A stretch of 64,000 nucleotides of DNA. Source: G963708235 sp963708235. Lineage in GTDB: Bacteria > Actinomycetota > Acidimicrobiia > Spongiisociales > UBA5794. A model generated the notes under the pieces. It did not search any database. It was given only the letters and a program-made list of their open reading frames with translations, and was not told where the DNA came from. Within the stretch, counting starts at the first letter, position 1; each line of letters begins with the position of its first letter. The position numbers and the translations under genes were made by a program. Shown piece by piece: positions 18,828-28,081 of the stretch. The DNA is taken from positions 1 to 64,000 of the forward strand of contig OY970200.1 in assembly GCA_963708235.1 (NCBI GenBank), in the 5' to 3' direction.

Positions 18828-20088
18828 TCAGGGGGCGCGTGGTTGGGTGATGGGGGTGCCGTCGGGGCGGTGGGTGCTCCAGTGTCCGTCGGGGTGGCGG
18901 TGGGTGGTGTAGCCGCGGGTTTTGATCCGGTTGTGGCGTCCGCACGCGGGTCCGCCGTTGTCGGGGCTGGTGGTGCCCCCGTCGGCCCATGGTGTGGTGT
19001 GGTCGATTTGGGTGTCGCGGATGTCGCAGGCACCCCATCCGCAGCGTCGGTTGATGAGTTCGATGGCGGTGCGGGCGGCGCCGGTGAACAGTCGCCGTCG
19101 TCGTCCGAGGTCGATCACGGTGCCGGTGCTGTCGATCACGACCCGGCGGATGTGGCCGATGAGCGCGGCGATCACCGCATCTGTCGGGTCGATGGGGATG
19201 CCGGTGGTGGTCTCGCACCGGTACCGGTCGACGTCGGTCGGGTCGCTCACCGGTGCTGGTCCGCCGGCGAGGTGAGCGAGGTGCGTTTCGAACGTCTTGT
19301 GATCGATGACGATGTTGACCACCGGTTCCGGTGCGGTGGCGCCGGGGGCGGTCGAGACAGCAGCTGTGAAGATGGCGACCAGGGCATCGGCTCGGCGTTG
19401 CCGATCGGTGCGGGCCAACAACGCTTTGGTGACGAGGTTCCCGTGGGTGGCGCGTGCGGCATCCCAGTCGGCGTGGAACTCGGTGCCCACGAACCGGTCG
19501 AAGATCTCCCGCAACACGGCCCCTTGGGTGGTGCCGACGTGGGCGCGGCAGATGCACTTCACTACCGACGGGGGCCACGAAGGCGTCGCGGTCCTCATGA
19601 GCCCGTTCATGATCACGGTGGGCCCCGTCGGCATCGGCCAACGTCTCCCAGCGGGCCATCACCGCAGCGAAGTCGGCGAACTCGAGGTTGCTCGCATGGT
19701 CGACGAGGAGGGCTTCGGAGTCGGGGAGCTGGGCGGTGCAGCGCCGGTTGGCGTGGACCTTGGCGACCACCCGCACCTGATCGACACCGACGTCCCCGGC
19801 GCGTAGACGGCTGCGGAGCAGTTCGAGGTCGCGTAGGGCGCGCATCGACTGCACCCGCCGGGTGGCTTCGGTGCGGGAGCAGTTCGTCAAGGTTTGTACC
19901 CACTGGCGGACCGTGGCATGCCCGTCGTCGGCGTAGATGCCGCGCTGATCGGCGACATCGATGACATCGAGCAGGGTTGCTTCGACCAACCGGCGCACCT
20001 GTTCGGTGGCGACCAGGGTCTGTTCGAGCCCGCCGGCTGACAAAGCCACCAGCTCCTCCGGCAACGGCAACTCGACGACTAACGGCAT
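18828..20088 (-). CDS. DUF222/HNH endonuclease (13E12 repeat family), one frameshift
   Basis: About 420 residues. The N-terminal DUF222 region (LLDVIDVADQRGIYADDGHA, then RTEATRRVQSMRALRDLELL) is followed by a C-terminal HNH nuclease motif CGWGACDIRDTQIDHTTPW with SPDNGGPACGRHNRIK. An extra base near 19552 separates the halves; RAHVGTTQGAVLREIFDRF follows in the next frame. These proteins are abundant, often multicopy actinobacterial families linked to mobile introns or repeats; no recognition site can be inferred. It closes the right side of the arsenic region. Confidence 0.82.
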
Positions 20089-20136
20089 CCTCCCATCATG
20101 CGCCAGGGGTATGTCACAGTTTCCCTCGAACGGCGG

Positions 20137-20391
20137 TCAGACGCCCTGCAACTGGACGTCAACCGCGTGTGTCGGCTCGTTGGAGCTCATCACGTACACG
20201 TGACTGACCCCTGCCCACGGTTCGAGGCCCTGCTCGCCGAGCTCAAGGAAGATCCAGCGGTTGCCGGCGTCCCGGGCGGCGTCCAGCGCCGCGACGCCGA
20301 CGGCTCGGTGGTCGGCTTGGTTGACGATCCGCTGCCCGGCGGCCAGACCGTACGTGAGGTCGTAGTTGGCGGCCGATGCTGGCCAGCTGCT
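20137..20391 (-). pseudogene. C-terminal remnant of PIG-L (LmbE-like) deacetylase
   Basis: An open minus-strand stretch ending at the TGA at 20137 reads ANYDLTYGLAAGQRIVNQ, ADHRAVGVAALDAARDAGN, then RWIFLELGEQGLEPWAGV and PTHAVDVQLQGV-stop. The ADHR metal motif and the closing THAVDV pattern are those of PIG-L N-acetylglucosamine deacetylases (MshB, Mca, LmbE relatives). The N-terminal half with the first metal motif is not present upstream, where an unrelated gene starts on the other strand. It is a degraded gene end. Confidence 0.6.
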
Positions 20392-20463
20392 GCGGCGCGG
20401 CCGCAGAATCGATGCTCGACGCCGCGACTAGTCTCAACGCAACTCGGGCGCACGACATGCTCG

Positions 20464-20916
20464 ATGGCGGGAGGAAAAGTGCAGAAGGCGCTCAATGTCA
20501 TTGCCATGACATTTGTCGCGACGTTCGCAGGCATTTGGTTGTGGGTTGCTTGGAAGGTTGCGAGATACATCCCAACTGACATCGCCAAGACGTACCCGAT
20601 GTCGGGTCCCTTGGCTACCACCGCTGGATTCCTGGCGGCGACGGTTGGAGCCGGGACAGCGTCGGTGCTGGGCATCACCATCGCTGACACGAAGGGGAAA
20701 ACGCAGACGACATTCGGCGCTCGCTTGGCAGAAGCCGGCAAGGACTCGCCGCTTCTGATCACGGGCATTCTCGTGTACTTCTTCGTCGGGATTGCGATCC
20801 TGCTCGTCTGGCTGGCGAATCCCGACGAGGCGCCCGATGCCATCAACGTGTTTGCGTTGGGAGCGCTCGGCTGGGCGGGCGGCGCGTTCACCGCAGTGTT
20901 CAAGGCACCGTCGTAG
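20464..20916 (+). CDS. Hypothetical membrane protein with three helices
   Basis: 150 residues with hydrophobic segments at about 9-26 (VIAMTFVATFAGIWLWVAW), 45-65 and 97-117, plus a final small helix (FALGALGWAGGAFTAVF). ATG 20464 or GTG 20479 may be the start; GGGAGGA lies just upstream of the GTG. Codon use is less GC-rich than in its neighbours (many ATT/CAA-type codons), suggesting a different origin. No family recognised. Confidence 0.55.
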   Translation: MAGGKVQKALNVIAMTFVATFAGIWLWVAWKVARYIPTDIAKTYPMSGPLATTAGFLAATVGAGTASVLGITIADTKGKTQTTFGARLAEAGKDSPLLITGILVYFFVGIAILLVWLANPDEAPDAINVFALGALGWAGGAFTAVFKAPS

Positions 20917-20983
20917 CGACGGTCGTCGACGTCGGTATGCCCGTCAAGTGTGTCGCCGATCTGCGGGACGACCGGACCATAGG

Positions 20984-22173
20984 ATGCGACGCGTGACGCT
21001 CCCTGGAGGTCGTCAGCTGCGGGTGCTCTGCACGAGCACGGGCGGTGCCGGCCACATCCACGCGCTCGCGCCGTTGGCGCTGGCGCTTCGCAGCCGTGGT
21101 CACGACGTGCAGTGGGCAACCGCCGCCGATGGCGGCGCCCTGGTCGCGGCGATGGGGTTCGAATGGTCGGCCGCAGGAATGACGACGGCGGATCGCCGTG
21201 CAGGCCGCGGCGGACGAGCTCGTGCGGATCATGCAGCTCCCGATGGCGGACCGGCGGGGGCCGATGTTCGCCGCCTTCTTCGCGCGTGCCGCCGGGCCGG
21301 TGATGCAACGCGATCTTGCTCCGATCCTCGACCGGGTGCGACCGGACGTGGTGGTGCGGGAGGTGGCCGAGCTCGGAGTGGCACCGATGGCAGCGGCGCG
21401 CGGCATCCCCCTCGTCACGGTCGCGTTCAGTGGCGTGTTGCCCGAGGCCGCTCGACGCGAGGTGATGGACGACCTCGGGCCGCTCTGGCACGCCGAAGGT
21501 CTCGACGATCCATCATGGGACGACGTCTACGGCCAGATGTACCTCCATCCGTTCCCGCCGTCGTTCGGTCAGCGGCCGGACTCGCCGGCAGTTCGGCCCG
21601 CCCGGGCGACCGGCGCACCGCCAGCAGGACAGCCACCGGCGTGGGTGGAGGCGCTCGGTGCGGCGAGGCCGTGCGTGTACGTGACGTCCGGGACCGAACG
21701 CACCGCAACGACGTTTCCCTGGCGCGACGTGTTCGCGGTCATCGCAGGACTCGACGTCGACGCCGTGGCGACCATCGGATCACATGTCGACCCCGCCGAC
21801 CTCGGACCCATTCCGTCCAACGTTCGCCTCGAGCGCTTCGTCCCGCAGGCCGACGTGCTGCCGCGGACGGCGGTGGTGATCTCCCACGGGGGAGCGGGCA
21901 CCGTCCTCGGCGCGGCGTCGTACGGAGCTGCCCCAGTTCGTCGTGCCGCTCTTCGCCGATCAGTGGCAGAACGCCGTTGCGGTCCGTGATGCCGGCTGCG
22001 GTGTGCTCGCCGGCCCGGACAACCGCAGCGCCGACGACATCGATGCGGCGCTGCGCACGCTGCTCGGCGGCGCAGCGCACCGTGACGCGGCGACGCTCGT
22101 CGCGGACGAGATCGCGTCGATGCCGACCGCGACGGATCTGATCGACGAGATCGAGACGCTCACCGAGCCCTGA
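20984..22173 (+). CDS. UGT-like (EryCIII-type) glycosyltransferase, two frameshifts
   Basis: GT-B glycosyltransferase of the macrolide/UGT type. The N-terminus is RVLCTSTGGAGHIHALAPLA, the acceptor domain carries RGIPLVTVAFSGVLP, and the nucleotide-sugar site reads VRLERFVPQADVLPRT, VVISHGGAGTVLGAASYG and LPQFVVPLFADQWQNA. Indels near 21190 and 21930 break the frame. ATG 20984 is used; GTG 20993 is an alternative. Acceptor is unknown, and no biosynthetic cluster surrounds it. Confidence 0.8.
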
Positions 22174-22194
22174 CGGAGCAAGTACGGTTCGGTG

Positions 22195-23682
22195 ATGGCT
22201 GTGGGGTCCGGGGAGTCGGCGACGACGCCTCCTGCTGGTGTTGTGCCGCGCTGGGAATGGCGAACCTTCGGTGCGCCCTTCGGCACCGCCGCCGAGGTGC
22301 TGGCCGATCTGACGCCGCAGCGGGCGCGGAGCAGTGAAGAGCTCTACTTCGTCTCGCTGCACAGCGATGCATCGGTCAAGGTGCGTGACGGCCTGATGGA
22401 TGTGAAGCAGTTGCTACGTGTCGACGATGACGGACTCGAACTCTGGACACCGGTGTTGCAAGCCAGCTTCCCGCTCTCGCGCGAGGACGTCTCGACGGTG
22501 CTGACAAGCCTGGGGGTCGCGGGCTCGGTTCCCCGCCTGACGTCGTACTCGTTGGACGGTTTCGTGGATGAACTCATCCGCCCCCTCGCCGACGTGCGCA
22601 CCGTGGAGGTGCACAAGCAACGCGCCCATTACCTCGTCGACGAGTGCAGTGTCGAGTCGACCGAGATCACCGTCGGTCACGAGACGACGCACACCCTGGC
22701 GATCGAGTCGCCGGACCCGTCGTTGGTGTCGGCCACCGTCAGCCGGCTCGGACTTGCGGACCGTCGCAACGTGAGTCTCGCCCGCGGGCTCAAGACGCTC
22801 GTCGGGTTCGGAACCCGCCGTCATGCCGTCATCGACGTCGGCACGAACTCGGTGAAGTTCCACATCGTCGAACGCCACGCTGACGGGTCGCGGCACGCTG
22901 TCGTCGACCGCGCCGACATCACACGGCTCGGTGAGGGTCAGGCCGACTCCGGTGTGCTCGCCGGCGCCGCGATCGCTCGGACCGTCGAGGTCATCGCGGC
23001 GATGGTCGATGAGGCCCGCCGGGCCGGTGCCACCGACATCGTTGGCGTCGGTACCGCCGGTCTGCGCCGCGCCCCCAATCAATCGGCGCTCATCGATGCC
23101 GTGAGCGCTCGTGCCGGTCTCACCGTCGAGGTGATCACGGGCGAAGAGGAAGGCCGACTCGCGTACCTCGCGGCCACCTCCGCGTTGCCCGCCGTCGAAG
23201 GGCCAGCTCGCCGTGTTCGATTCGGGCGGCGGCAGCACGCAGTTCACCTTCGGTCGGCGCACCACATCGACGAACGATTCAGCCTCGAGGTCGGAGCGGT
23301 GCGAATCGCGGAGCGCTTCGGGCTTGCCTCGGCGGTCGCCACGAAACACTCGACGCGGCGCTCGCCGCGCTCTCGTCCGAGTTGGAACGCCTCGACGGCC
23401 GTCCGAGGCCCGACGCCATCGTGGCGATCGGCGGCACCGCAACCAACCTCGCCGCGGTCAAGCACGGACTCGCTCGCTACGACCCTGACCGTCGTCCACG
23501 GAACGGTCCTCGACATCGCCGAACTCGATCGACAGATCGAGCTGTACCGCACCCGCAGCGCAGGCGAACGGCGCGACATCGCCGGACTTCAACCTGCTCG
23601 TGCCGACGTCATCCTCGCCGGAGCGTGCATCGTGCGCACGATCTCGACCAAGCTCGAGACCGACGTCGATGACGGTGAGTGA
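22195..23682 (+). CDS. CYTH domain fused to Ppx/GppA exopolyphosphatase, frameshifted
   Basis: A CYTH-like (triphosphate tunnel) domain of about 200 residues (WEWRTFGAPFG, KVRDGLMDVKQLLRVDDDGL, VEVHKQRAHYLVDECSVE) is joined to an exopolyphosphatase/GppA domain. The latter has ASKHA motifs AVIDVGTNSVKFHIVE, VITGEEEGRLAYLA, and, in other frames, AVFDSGGGSTQFTFG and AIVAIGGTATNLA. Indels near 23205, 23340 and 23487 break the second half. CYTH domains act on triphosphates or bind polyphosphate, so a polyphosphate role for both parts is likely. A second, stand-alone CYTH gene lies at 27 kb. Confidence 0.8.
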   Translation: MAVGSGESATTPPAGVVPRWEWRTFGAPFGTAAEVLADLTPQRARSSEELYFVSLHSDASVKVRDGLMDVKQLLRVDDDGLELWTPVLQASFPLSREDVSTVLTSLGVAGSVPRLTSYSLDGFVDELIRPLADVRTVEVHKQRAHYLVDECSVESTEITVGHETTHTLAIESPDPSLVSATVSRLGLADRRNVSLARGLKTLVGFGTRRHAVIDVGTNSVKFHIVERHADGSRHAVVDRADITRLGEGQADSGVLAGAAIARTVEVIAAMVDEARRAGATDIVGVGTAGLRRAPNQSALIDAVSARAGLTVEVITGEEEGRLAYLAATSALPAVEGPARRVRFGRRQHAVHLRSAHHIDERFSLEVGAVRIAERFGLASAVATKHSTRRSPRSRPSWNASTAVRGPTPSWRSAAPQPTSPRSSTDSLATTLTVVHGTVLDIAELDRQIELYRTRSAGERRDIAGLQPARADVILAGACIVRTISTKLETDVDDGE

Positions 23683-23859
23683 TCGCGGCCTGCGCCACGG
23701 AGTCGTCATCGACCGCTTCGTAGACTGAATGGCGGCGCGGATGAGCGCTTCGCCGCCTCGGGAGGGCGTGGTGAGCACTGGTTCATCTAGCATTGCCGCG
23801 AGGCCGTGAGGGAGCGCGTCGCCGCCCGGCCGGTGACGCTTACGCGGGTTGGAGTGGCC

Positions 23860-25758
23860 ATGAAGGATGACCATGCGATGCCCGGCGACCCTGATGGCGA
23901 GGGTTCAGCGGCCGGGCAGAGCCCTGCGGAGGAGCAGCAAGGGCCGCCAGGTTGGCCCGTCGCCCGGCGACGCGCTACGAGCTGAGCCCGGCGACGCGAT
24001 CGCGCCCTGCTTCAGGCCGTCGCCGGCGCCGCACCGGGGATCGGGGTGCTGCGGCGCTATCGGAGGGGCTGGCTGCGATCCGACGTGTACGCCGGGATCT
24101 CCGTCGTCGCCTACCTCGTGCCGCAGGTGATGGCCTACACGGCGCTCGTCGGCGTGCCGCCGGTGGCCGGGCTGTGGACCGCCCTGGCGGCGCTGATCGT
24201 GTACGCCGCGCTCGGGCTCGTCGCGGGTGCTGTCGGTCGGTCCCGAGTCGACGATCGCCCTGATGGCCGGCACGGCGATCGCACCGCTGGCCGGAGCCGA
24301 CCCGGACCGGGCGGTGGCGTTGGCCGCCGCGCTCAGCCTGATCGTCGGCGGGTGGTGCCTGGTCGGCCGACTGGCCCGCCTCGGCGTGATCGCCGACCTG
24401 CTCTCCCAGCCGCTGCTCGTCGGCTATCTCGCCGGTGCGGCCGTGCTGATGGTCGTCGGGCAGCTGGGCAAGATGACCGGCACGACCGTCGAGGGCGACA
24501 ACCTCGTCGCTCAGCTCCGGTCCTTCGCCGCGGTCGTCGACGACACCCACCTGCTGACCCTCGCGGTCGGCGCGGGAACGTTGGGCCTGCTGCTGGTGAT
24601 CCACTTCCTGCGACCGCGCTGGCCGGCGACCCTGATCGCCGTCGCCGCGGCCACCGTCGTGTGCGTGCTGGCCGACCTGAAGGACCACGGGGTCGCGGTG
24701 GTCGGCGCGGTCCCGACCGGGCTGCCGACGCCCGGCCTCCCCGACGTGACGTGGGAGGAGTTCCGGACGCTGGTGCTCGCCGGGCTCGGGATCGCGGTGA
24801 TCGGCTACGGCGACAACATGCTGATCGCCCGCGCCTTCCCGGCGCCGGCCGACGGAGGACGAGCCGACCGGCGAGCCGGTCGACCCGCAACAGGAGCTCG
24901 CCGCCCTCGCCGGGGTTCAGGTCGCAGTCGGTCTGATGAGCGGCTTCCCGGTCTCGTCGTCCGGGTCGCGCACGGCGCTGGCCATCGCCGCCCGTGCCCG
25001 CACCCAGCTCTACTCGCTGGTCGCGGCGGCGTTCGTGGTCCTCGTCCTGTTCGTCGCCGGGCCGCTGATCGAGAACCTGCCCCAAGCCTCGCTCGCCGCC
25101 GTGGTGTTCTACGCCGCCAGCAAGCTCGTGTCGTGGCAGGAGGTCGTGCGACTCGCCCGCTTCCGCACCACCGAACTGCTGCTCGCCGTCACCGCCACGC
25201 TTGGGCACGGTCCTGTTCGGCGTCCTCGTCGGCGTCGGCGTGGCGATCGCGCTCAGCCTGGTCGAGATCCTCTACCGGCTGGCTCGCCCCCACGAAGGCG
25301 TGCTCGGCCGCGTGCCGGGGCTGGCCGGAATGCACGACGTCGACGACTACCCCGACGCCGAGACCCTGCCGGGCCTCGTCGTCTACCGCTACGACGCCCC
25401 GCTGTTCTTCGCCAACGTCGGTGACATGCGCCGGCGGGCCCTGCTCGCGGTGGACCAGGAGAACGCCGCCTTCCCCGAGCACCCCGTGCGGTGGTTCATC
25501 CTCAACGTCGAAGCCAACGTCGAAGTCGACATCACCGCCGCCGACGGGCTCCGCGACCTCCACGCCGACCTCGCCGCCAGAGGCGTCCGCCTCGCGCTGG
25601 CGCGGGTCAAGACCGACCTGCGGATCCCGCTGGAACGGGCCGGGCTGGCCGACCTGATCGGAGAGGACATGCTGTTCCCGACCCTCCCCGTCGCCGAGGA
25701 GGCCTACCTGTCGTGGGCCGCGTCGAACCCGATCGCGAACGGGGAACACGATCGATGA
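23860..25758 (+). CDS. SulP-family anion permease with STAS domain, frameshifted
   Basis: Sulfate-permease family transporter. RSDVYAGISVVAYLVPQVMA is the SulP helix-1 motif; VGPESTIALMAGTAIAPLAG and VGLMSGFPVSSSGSRTALA follow, about 10-12 helices in all. The C-terminal STAS domain runs from LPGLVVYRYDAPLFFANVGD through RWFILNVEANVEVDITAADG. ATG 23860 follows GGAG; the first 50 residues are charged and poorly conserved. Indels near 23990, 24233, 24855 and 25195. SulP proteins carry sulfate, bicarbonate or other anions. It lies downstream of the CYTH-exopolyphosphatase gene after a 177-base gap in which nothing was recognised. Confidence 0.85.
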
Positions 25759-26028
25759 TCGCCTGCGCTCGGTTCGACGCGCAGCGTTCGCACCGGCCAG
25801 CGGTCATCGTCGAAGTCGAGGGTGTCCACCTCGATGCCGGCTTCGGTGGACGCGGATCACCAGCACGTTCTCCGAACGGACGTCAGCCGCAGTGACCGCC
25901 TGCTCGTAGAGAGTGCGCTGGGATGGGCTGACATATGGCAACGACTCGAAACCGAAGGCAAGCTCCGCATTTCCGACTCGCACCTCCCCGTAGGGAAGCG
26001 TCCTGTGGCGAACACAGTCAGTACGCAT
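25704..26028 (-). CDS. Hypothetical protein, one frameshift
   Basis: Minus-strand sequence with coding character: VRVGNAELAFGFESLPYV then SQRTLYEQAVTAADVRSEN and VLVIRVH. After an indel near 25857 it continues EAGIEVDTLDFDDDRWPVRT. ATG at 26028 and TAG at 25704 bound about 107 residues; the last 54 bases overlap the 3' end of the SulP gene, so the true stop may be earlier. No family recognised. Confidence 0.35.
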
Positions 26029-26122
26029 CGCCCTACTCACACGGGTCGCGCCGCTGTCACGGGCCGGTCGTACCCGCAGTCACCTCCGTCCAAACCCGGC
26101 GATGACGTCACGTCCGGCAGCG

Positions 26123-26536
26123 TCAGCGGGCGCTGACACGTCCCCCGTGAGCGGCGAGGCCGTACACGACCAGAATGCCGATTACGACGAACGTGAATGA
26201 CCACACCGGGTAGAACGGCATCCACCAAGTCGCCGAGATGGCCAGGACTGCGCCGGCGAGGATCCCGATCCAACGAGCGAACTGGGAGCGCTTCAAGACG
26301 GCAAACGATGCCACCAACAAGCCCACACCGACGATGAGCCAGGCCCACCCGTAGGTCGTCATGCTGGTGCCGAGGAGTGCACCCTCCAGCTCGTCGGGCA
26401 CCGCGCCGTCGAAGCGAAATGCCCACAAGGCGTCGAAGATGCGCATGATGCCGGCGATGCCGAGGATCGTGCCGGCGAACACCAACCAGCCCAGCCCCTC
26501 TTCCGAATCATCTACGTACGTCGATTGCGAGTTCAT
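26123..26536 (-). CDS. DUF7144-like four-helix membrane protein
   Basis: 137 residues. After a polar start it has four membrane helices: GLGWLVFAGTILGIAGIMRI with a following DALWAF, TTYGWAWLIVGVGLLVASFA, RWIGILAGAVLAISATWWMP and TFVVIGILVVYGLAAHGG. This pattern matches the small actinobacterial DUF7144 family. ATG 26536 is supported by GGGAG seven bases upstream. A GGTGAG-N5-CTCACC palindrome with a downstream TACTGT hexamer lies about 60 bases upstream; the same arrangement precedes two neighbouring genes, implying co-regulation. Confidence 0.75.
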   Translation of the reverse strand: MNSQSTYVDDSEEGLGWLVFAGTILGIAGIMRIFDALWAFRFDGAVPDELEGALLGTSMTTYGWAWLIVGVGLLVASFAVLKRSQFARWIGILAGAVLAISATWWMPFYPVWSFTFVVIGILVVYGLAAHGGRVSAR

Positions 26537-26595
26537 GTCACAGCTCCCTGGAGATTGTCGTGTCGGTTGAACGGTGTGCGCGGACAGTACGTGCG

Positions 26596-26618
26596 GCAAG
26601 GGTGAGCCCGCCTCACCC
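26596..26618 (-). promoter_or_regulatory. Palindromic promoter element, copy 1 (GGTGAG-N5-CTCACC)
   Basis: Read toward the DUF7144-like gene: GGTGAG-N5-CTCACC, then 11 bases, then TACTGT (a TAnnnT -10-like hexamer). The 22 bases GGTGAGGCGGG plus CTCACCCTTGC are identical to copy 3. The element overlaps the stop codon of the upstream 77-residue gene. Confidence 0.6.
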
Positions 26619-26846
26619 CGGCGGGTGTGACTCCGGCGGCGGCGATGCGTCGTGATGGATCCGTTGGACGTCGACGAGCTCGAGCCCGAGGTCGCTGATC
26701 CGTGCCAAGAGACCGTGGAGTGCGGCTTGGTCCTGAATGTCGCCGTAGAGAATCGTGTCGGTCCGCATCGCGCTACCGGCCCGCAGGGTGTCGAGAATTC
26801 GCGGCGACACGACGCCCTGCAATCGAACTTCGTAAGCGTTGCTCAT
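26613..26846 (-). CDS. Small protein of unknown function
   Basis: 77 residues, start MSNAYEVRLQGVVSPRILD, then a strand ILYGDIQDQAALHGLLARI and ISDLGLELVDVQRIHHD. The alpha-beta pattern suggests a small ferredoxin-like or ACT-like fold, but no family is recognised. GAGG lies five bases before the ATG. Its promoter region holds copy 2 of the GGTGAG palindrome. It lies between the DUF7144-like gene (same strand, downstream) and the divergent CYTH gene. Confidence 0.65.
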   Translation of the reverse strand: MSNAYEVRLQGVVSPRILDTLRAGSAMRTDTILYGDIQDQAALHGLLARISDLGLELVDVQRIHHDASPPPESHPPG

Positions 26847-26879
26847 GAGTACCTCGTCGGCACTTCTTTAGCGACTGTC

Positions 26880-26901
26880 AGGGTGAGGCGCGCCTCACCC
26901 T
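26880..26901 (-). promoter_or_regulatory. Palindromic promoter element, copy 2 (GGTGAG-N6-CTCACC)
   Basis: A perfect 22-base palindrome. Reading toward the 77-residue gene, CTCACC is followed by 11 bases and then TAAAGA, the same spacing as in copies 1 and 3. Confidence 0.6.
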
Positions 26902-26945
26902 CCGCGACGTGAGGGCGGCTTGCGCCGGCAAATCACCTTGCACGA

Positions 26946-26967
26946 GGTGAGGCGGGCTCACCCTTGC
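26946..26967 (+). promoter_or_regulatory. Palindromic promoter element, copy 3 (GGTGAG-N5-CTCACC)
   Basis: Reading toward the CYTH gene, CTCACC is followed by 11 bases and TACGTT. The 22-base block is identical to copy 1, in the same orientation relative to its gene. Confidence 0.6.
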
Positions 26968-27029
26968 GATCCCTACGTTGAGTGTCAACAAGCGCGACGA
27001 AACCCGCTGTTCGAGTGATTGGGGTAGTC

Positions 27030-27806
27030 ATGGCCACGAAGTCTTCACCGGTGCTCTCCGCCGAACAGCTGTCGGAGGTGCTCCGACTGATCAAGGGAGC
27101 CGATACTGTCGAGCTCAAGTTGACGGTGCCGGATTCCGACCATGCATCGGCAGTCGCCGCGCTGGGTATGGATGTGCTCGACGCCGAGATTCGTCAGATC
27201 ATGTTCTTCGACACGCCCGATCTGACGCTCAACAAGCAGGGTGTGGTGGTGCGAGCGAGGCGGATCCAGGGCAAACCGAGCGATTCGGTCGTCAAGCTGC
27301 GGCCGGTCGTTCCTGACGACCTCGATGCGAAGCTCCGCAAGTCGCCGAACTTCGGCGTCGAGGTCGACGCGATGCCCGGTGGGTTCGTCTGCTCCGGCTC
27401 GATGAAGGCCAAGGAGCTCGATCCGTTGAAGGCGAAAGAGGCGTTCGCCGGCCAGCGCCGGGCGTCCAAGCTGTTCACGAAGGAACAACGCGCCTTCTAC
27501 ACCGACCACGCACCGGAGGGCATCGATCTCGACGATCTCTCGATGCTGGGCCCGATCAACATCATGAAGCTCAAATTCACGCCTGGCAGTTTCGAACGCC
27601 GGCTGGTGGCCGAGCTGTGGTTCTACCCCAACGGATCGCGGATCTTGGAGCTCTCCACGAAATGTGCCCCCGCGGAAACGTTCGACGTCGCCGCCGAGAC
27701 GAAGAGCTTCCTCACCGAGCACGGTGTCAATCTTGCTGGGGTGCAGCAGACGAAGACTGCGACGGCGTTGAACTACTTCGCCGGCAAGCTCCGTCCCGCC
27801 GCGTAA
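27030..27806 (+). CDS. CYTH-domain protein (triphosphate tunnel fold)
   Basis: 258 residues. The CYTH pattern is seen in VELKLTVPDSDHASAVAALG (E-x-K motif), AEIRQIMFFDTPDLTLNKQG, VVRARRIQGKPSDSVVKLRP and AELWFYPNGSRILELSTKC. These basic and acidic residues line the tunnel that binds inorganic or nucleoside triphosphates. The ATG at 27030 is preceded by a palindromic promoter element (copy 3). It is followed nine bases later by the three-helix-bundle gene and then the P-type ATPase, so the three are likely an operon. The frame is intact. The specific reaction is unknown. Confidence 0.8.
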   Translation: MATKSSPVLSAEQLSEVLRLIKGADTVELKLTVPDSDHASAVAALGMDVLDAEIRQIMFFDTPDLTLNKQGVVVRARRIQGKPSDSVVKLRPVVPDDLDAKLRKSPNFGVEVDAMPGGFVCSGSMKAKELDPLKAKEAFAGQRRASKLFTKEQRAFYTDHAPEGIDLDDLSMLGPINIMKLKFTPGSFERRLVAELWFYPNGSRILELSTKCAPAETFDVAAETKSFLTEHGVNLAGVQQTKTATALNYFAGKLRPAA

Positions 27807-27814
27807 GTCGGCTT

Positions 27815-28081
27815 GTGACACTGATGACGCTCTCGACGCTGGACGAAGTCGACCCCCACGACCCATTCGAGTCGCGTGAGCTCAGGCACCTGGAGGCGCA
27901 GCTGATCGCCAGGTTCAGTCCTCCGTTGCGTCCGGAAGAGGTGCATGCCTGTTTGGTCGGCTGCGTGGCGCGTTACGAATCGGCGCGTGTGCGCCAGTAC
28001 CTTCCTGTGCTGATCGAGCGTGAGGCTCGGCAGCGCCTGGGAGACCTGAGTCGAGCGAGGATGATCGGGGTATTGCAATGA
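27815..28081 (+). CDS. Three-helix-bundle (dimerisation-like) small protein
   Basis: About 88 residues, all helical: HLEAQLIARFSPPLRPEEV, HACLVGCVARYESARVRQYL, then PVLIEREARQRLGDL. This matches the short three-helix-bundle domain found in actinobacteria either alone or at the N-terminus of phosphatase/ArsC-like proteins. GTG 27815 or ATG 27824 is the start. Its stop overlaps the ATG of the ATPase gene (ATGA), so it is translationally coupled to it and may bind or regulate the pump. Function unknown. Confidence 0.6.
   Translation: MTLMTLSTLDEVDPHDPFESRELRHLEAQLIARFSPPLRPEEVHACLVGCVARYESARVRQYLPVLIEREARQRLGDLSRARMIGVLQ

Noticed and set aside
23683..23859. A small gene between the exopolyphosphatase and SulP genes
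   Set aside because: No frame has both a ribosome-binding site and protein-like composition.
26600..26618. Palindrome copy 1 as a transcription terminator of the 77-residue gene
   Set aside because: It overlaps the stop codon, has no T-tract, and the identical sequence occurs upstream of the CYTH promoter, where a terminator reading is not possible. An operator role fits all three copies.
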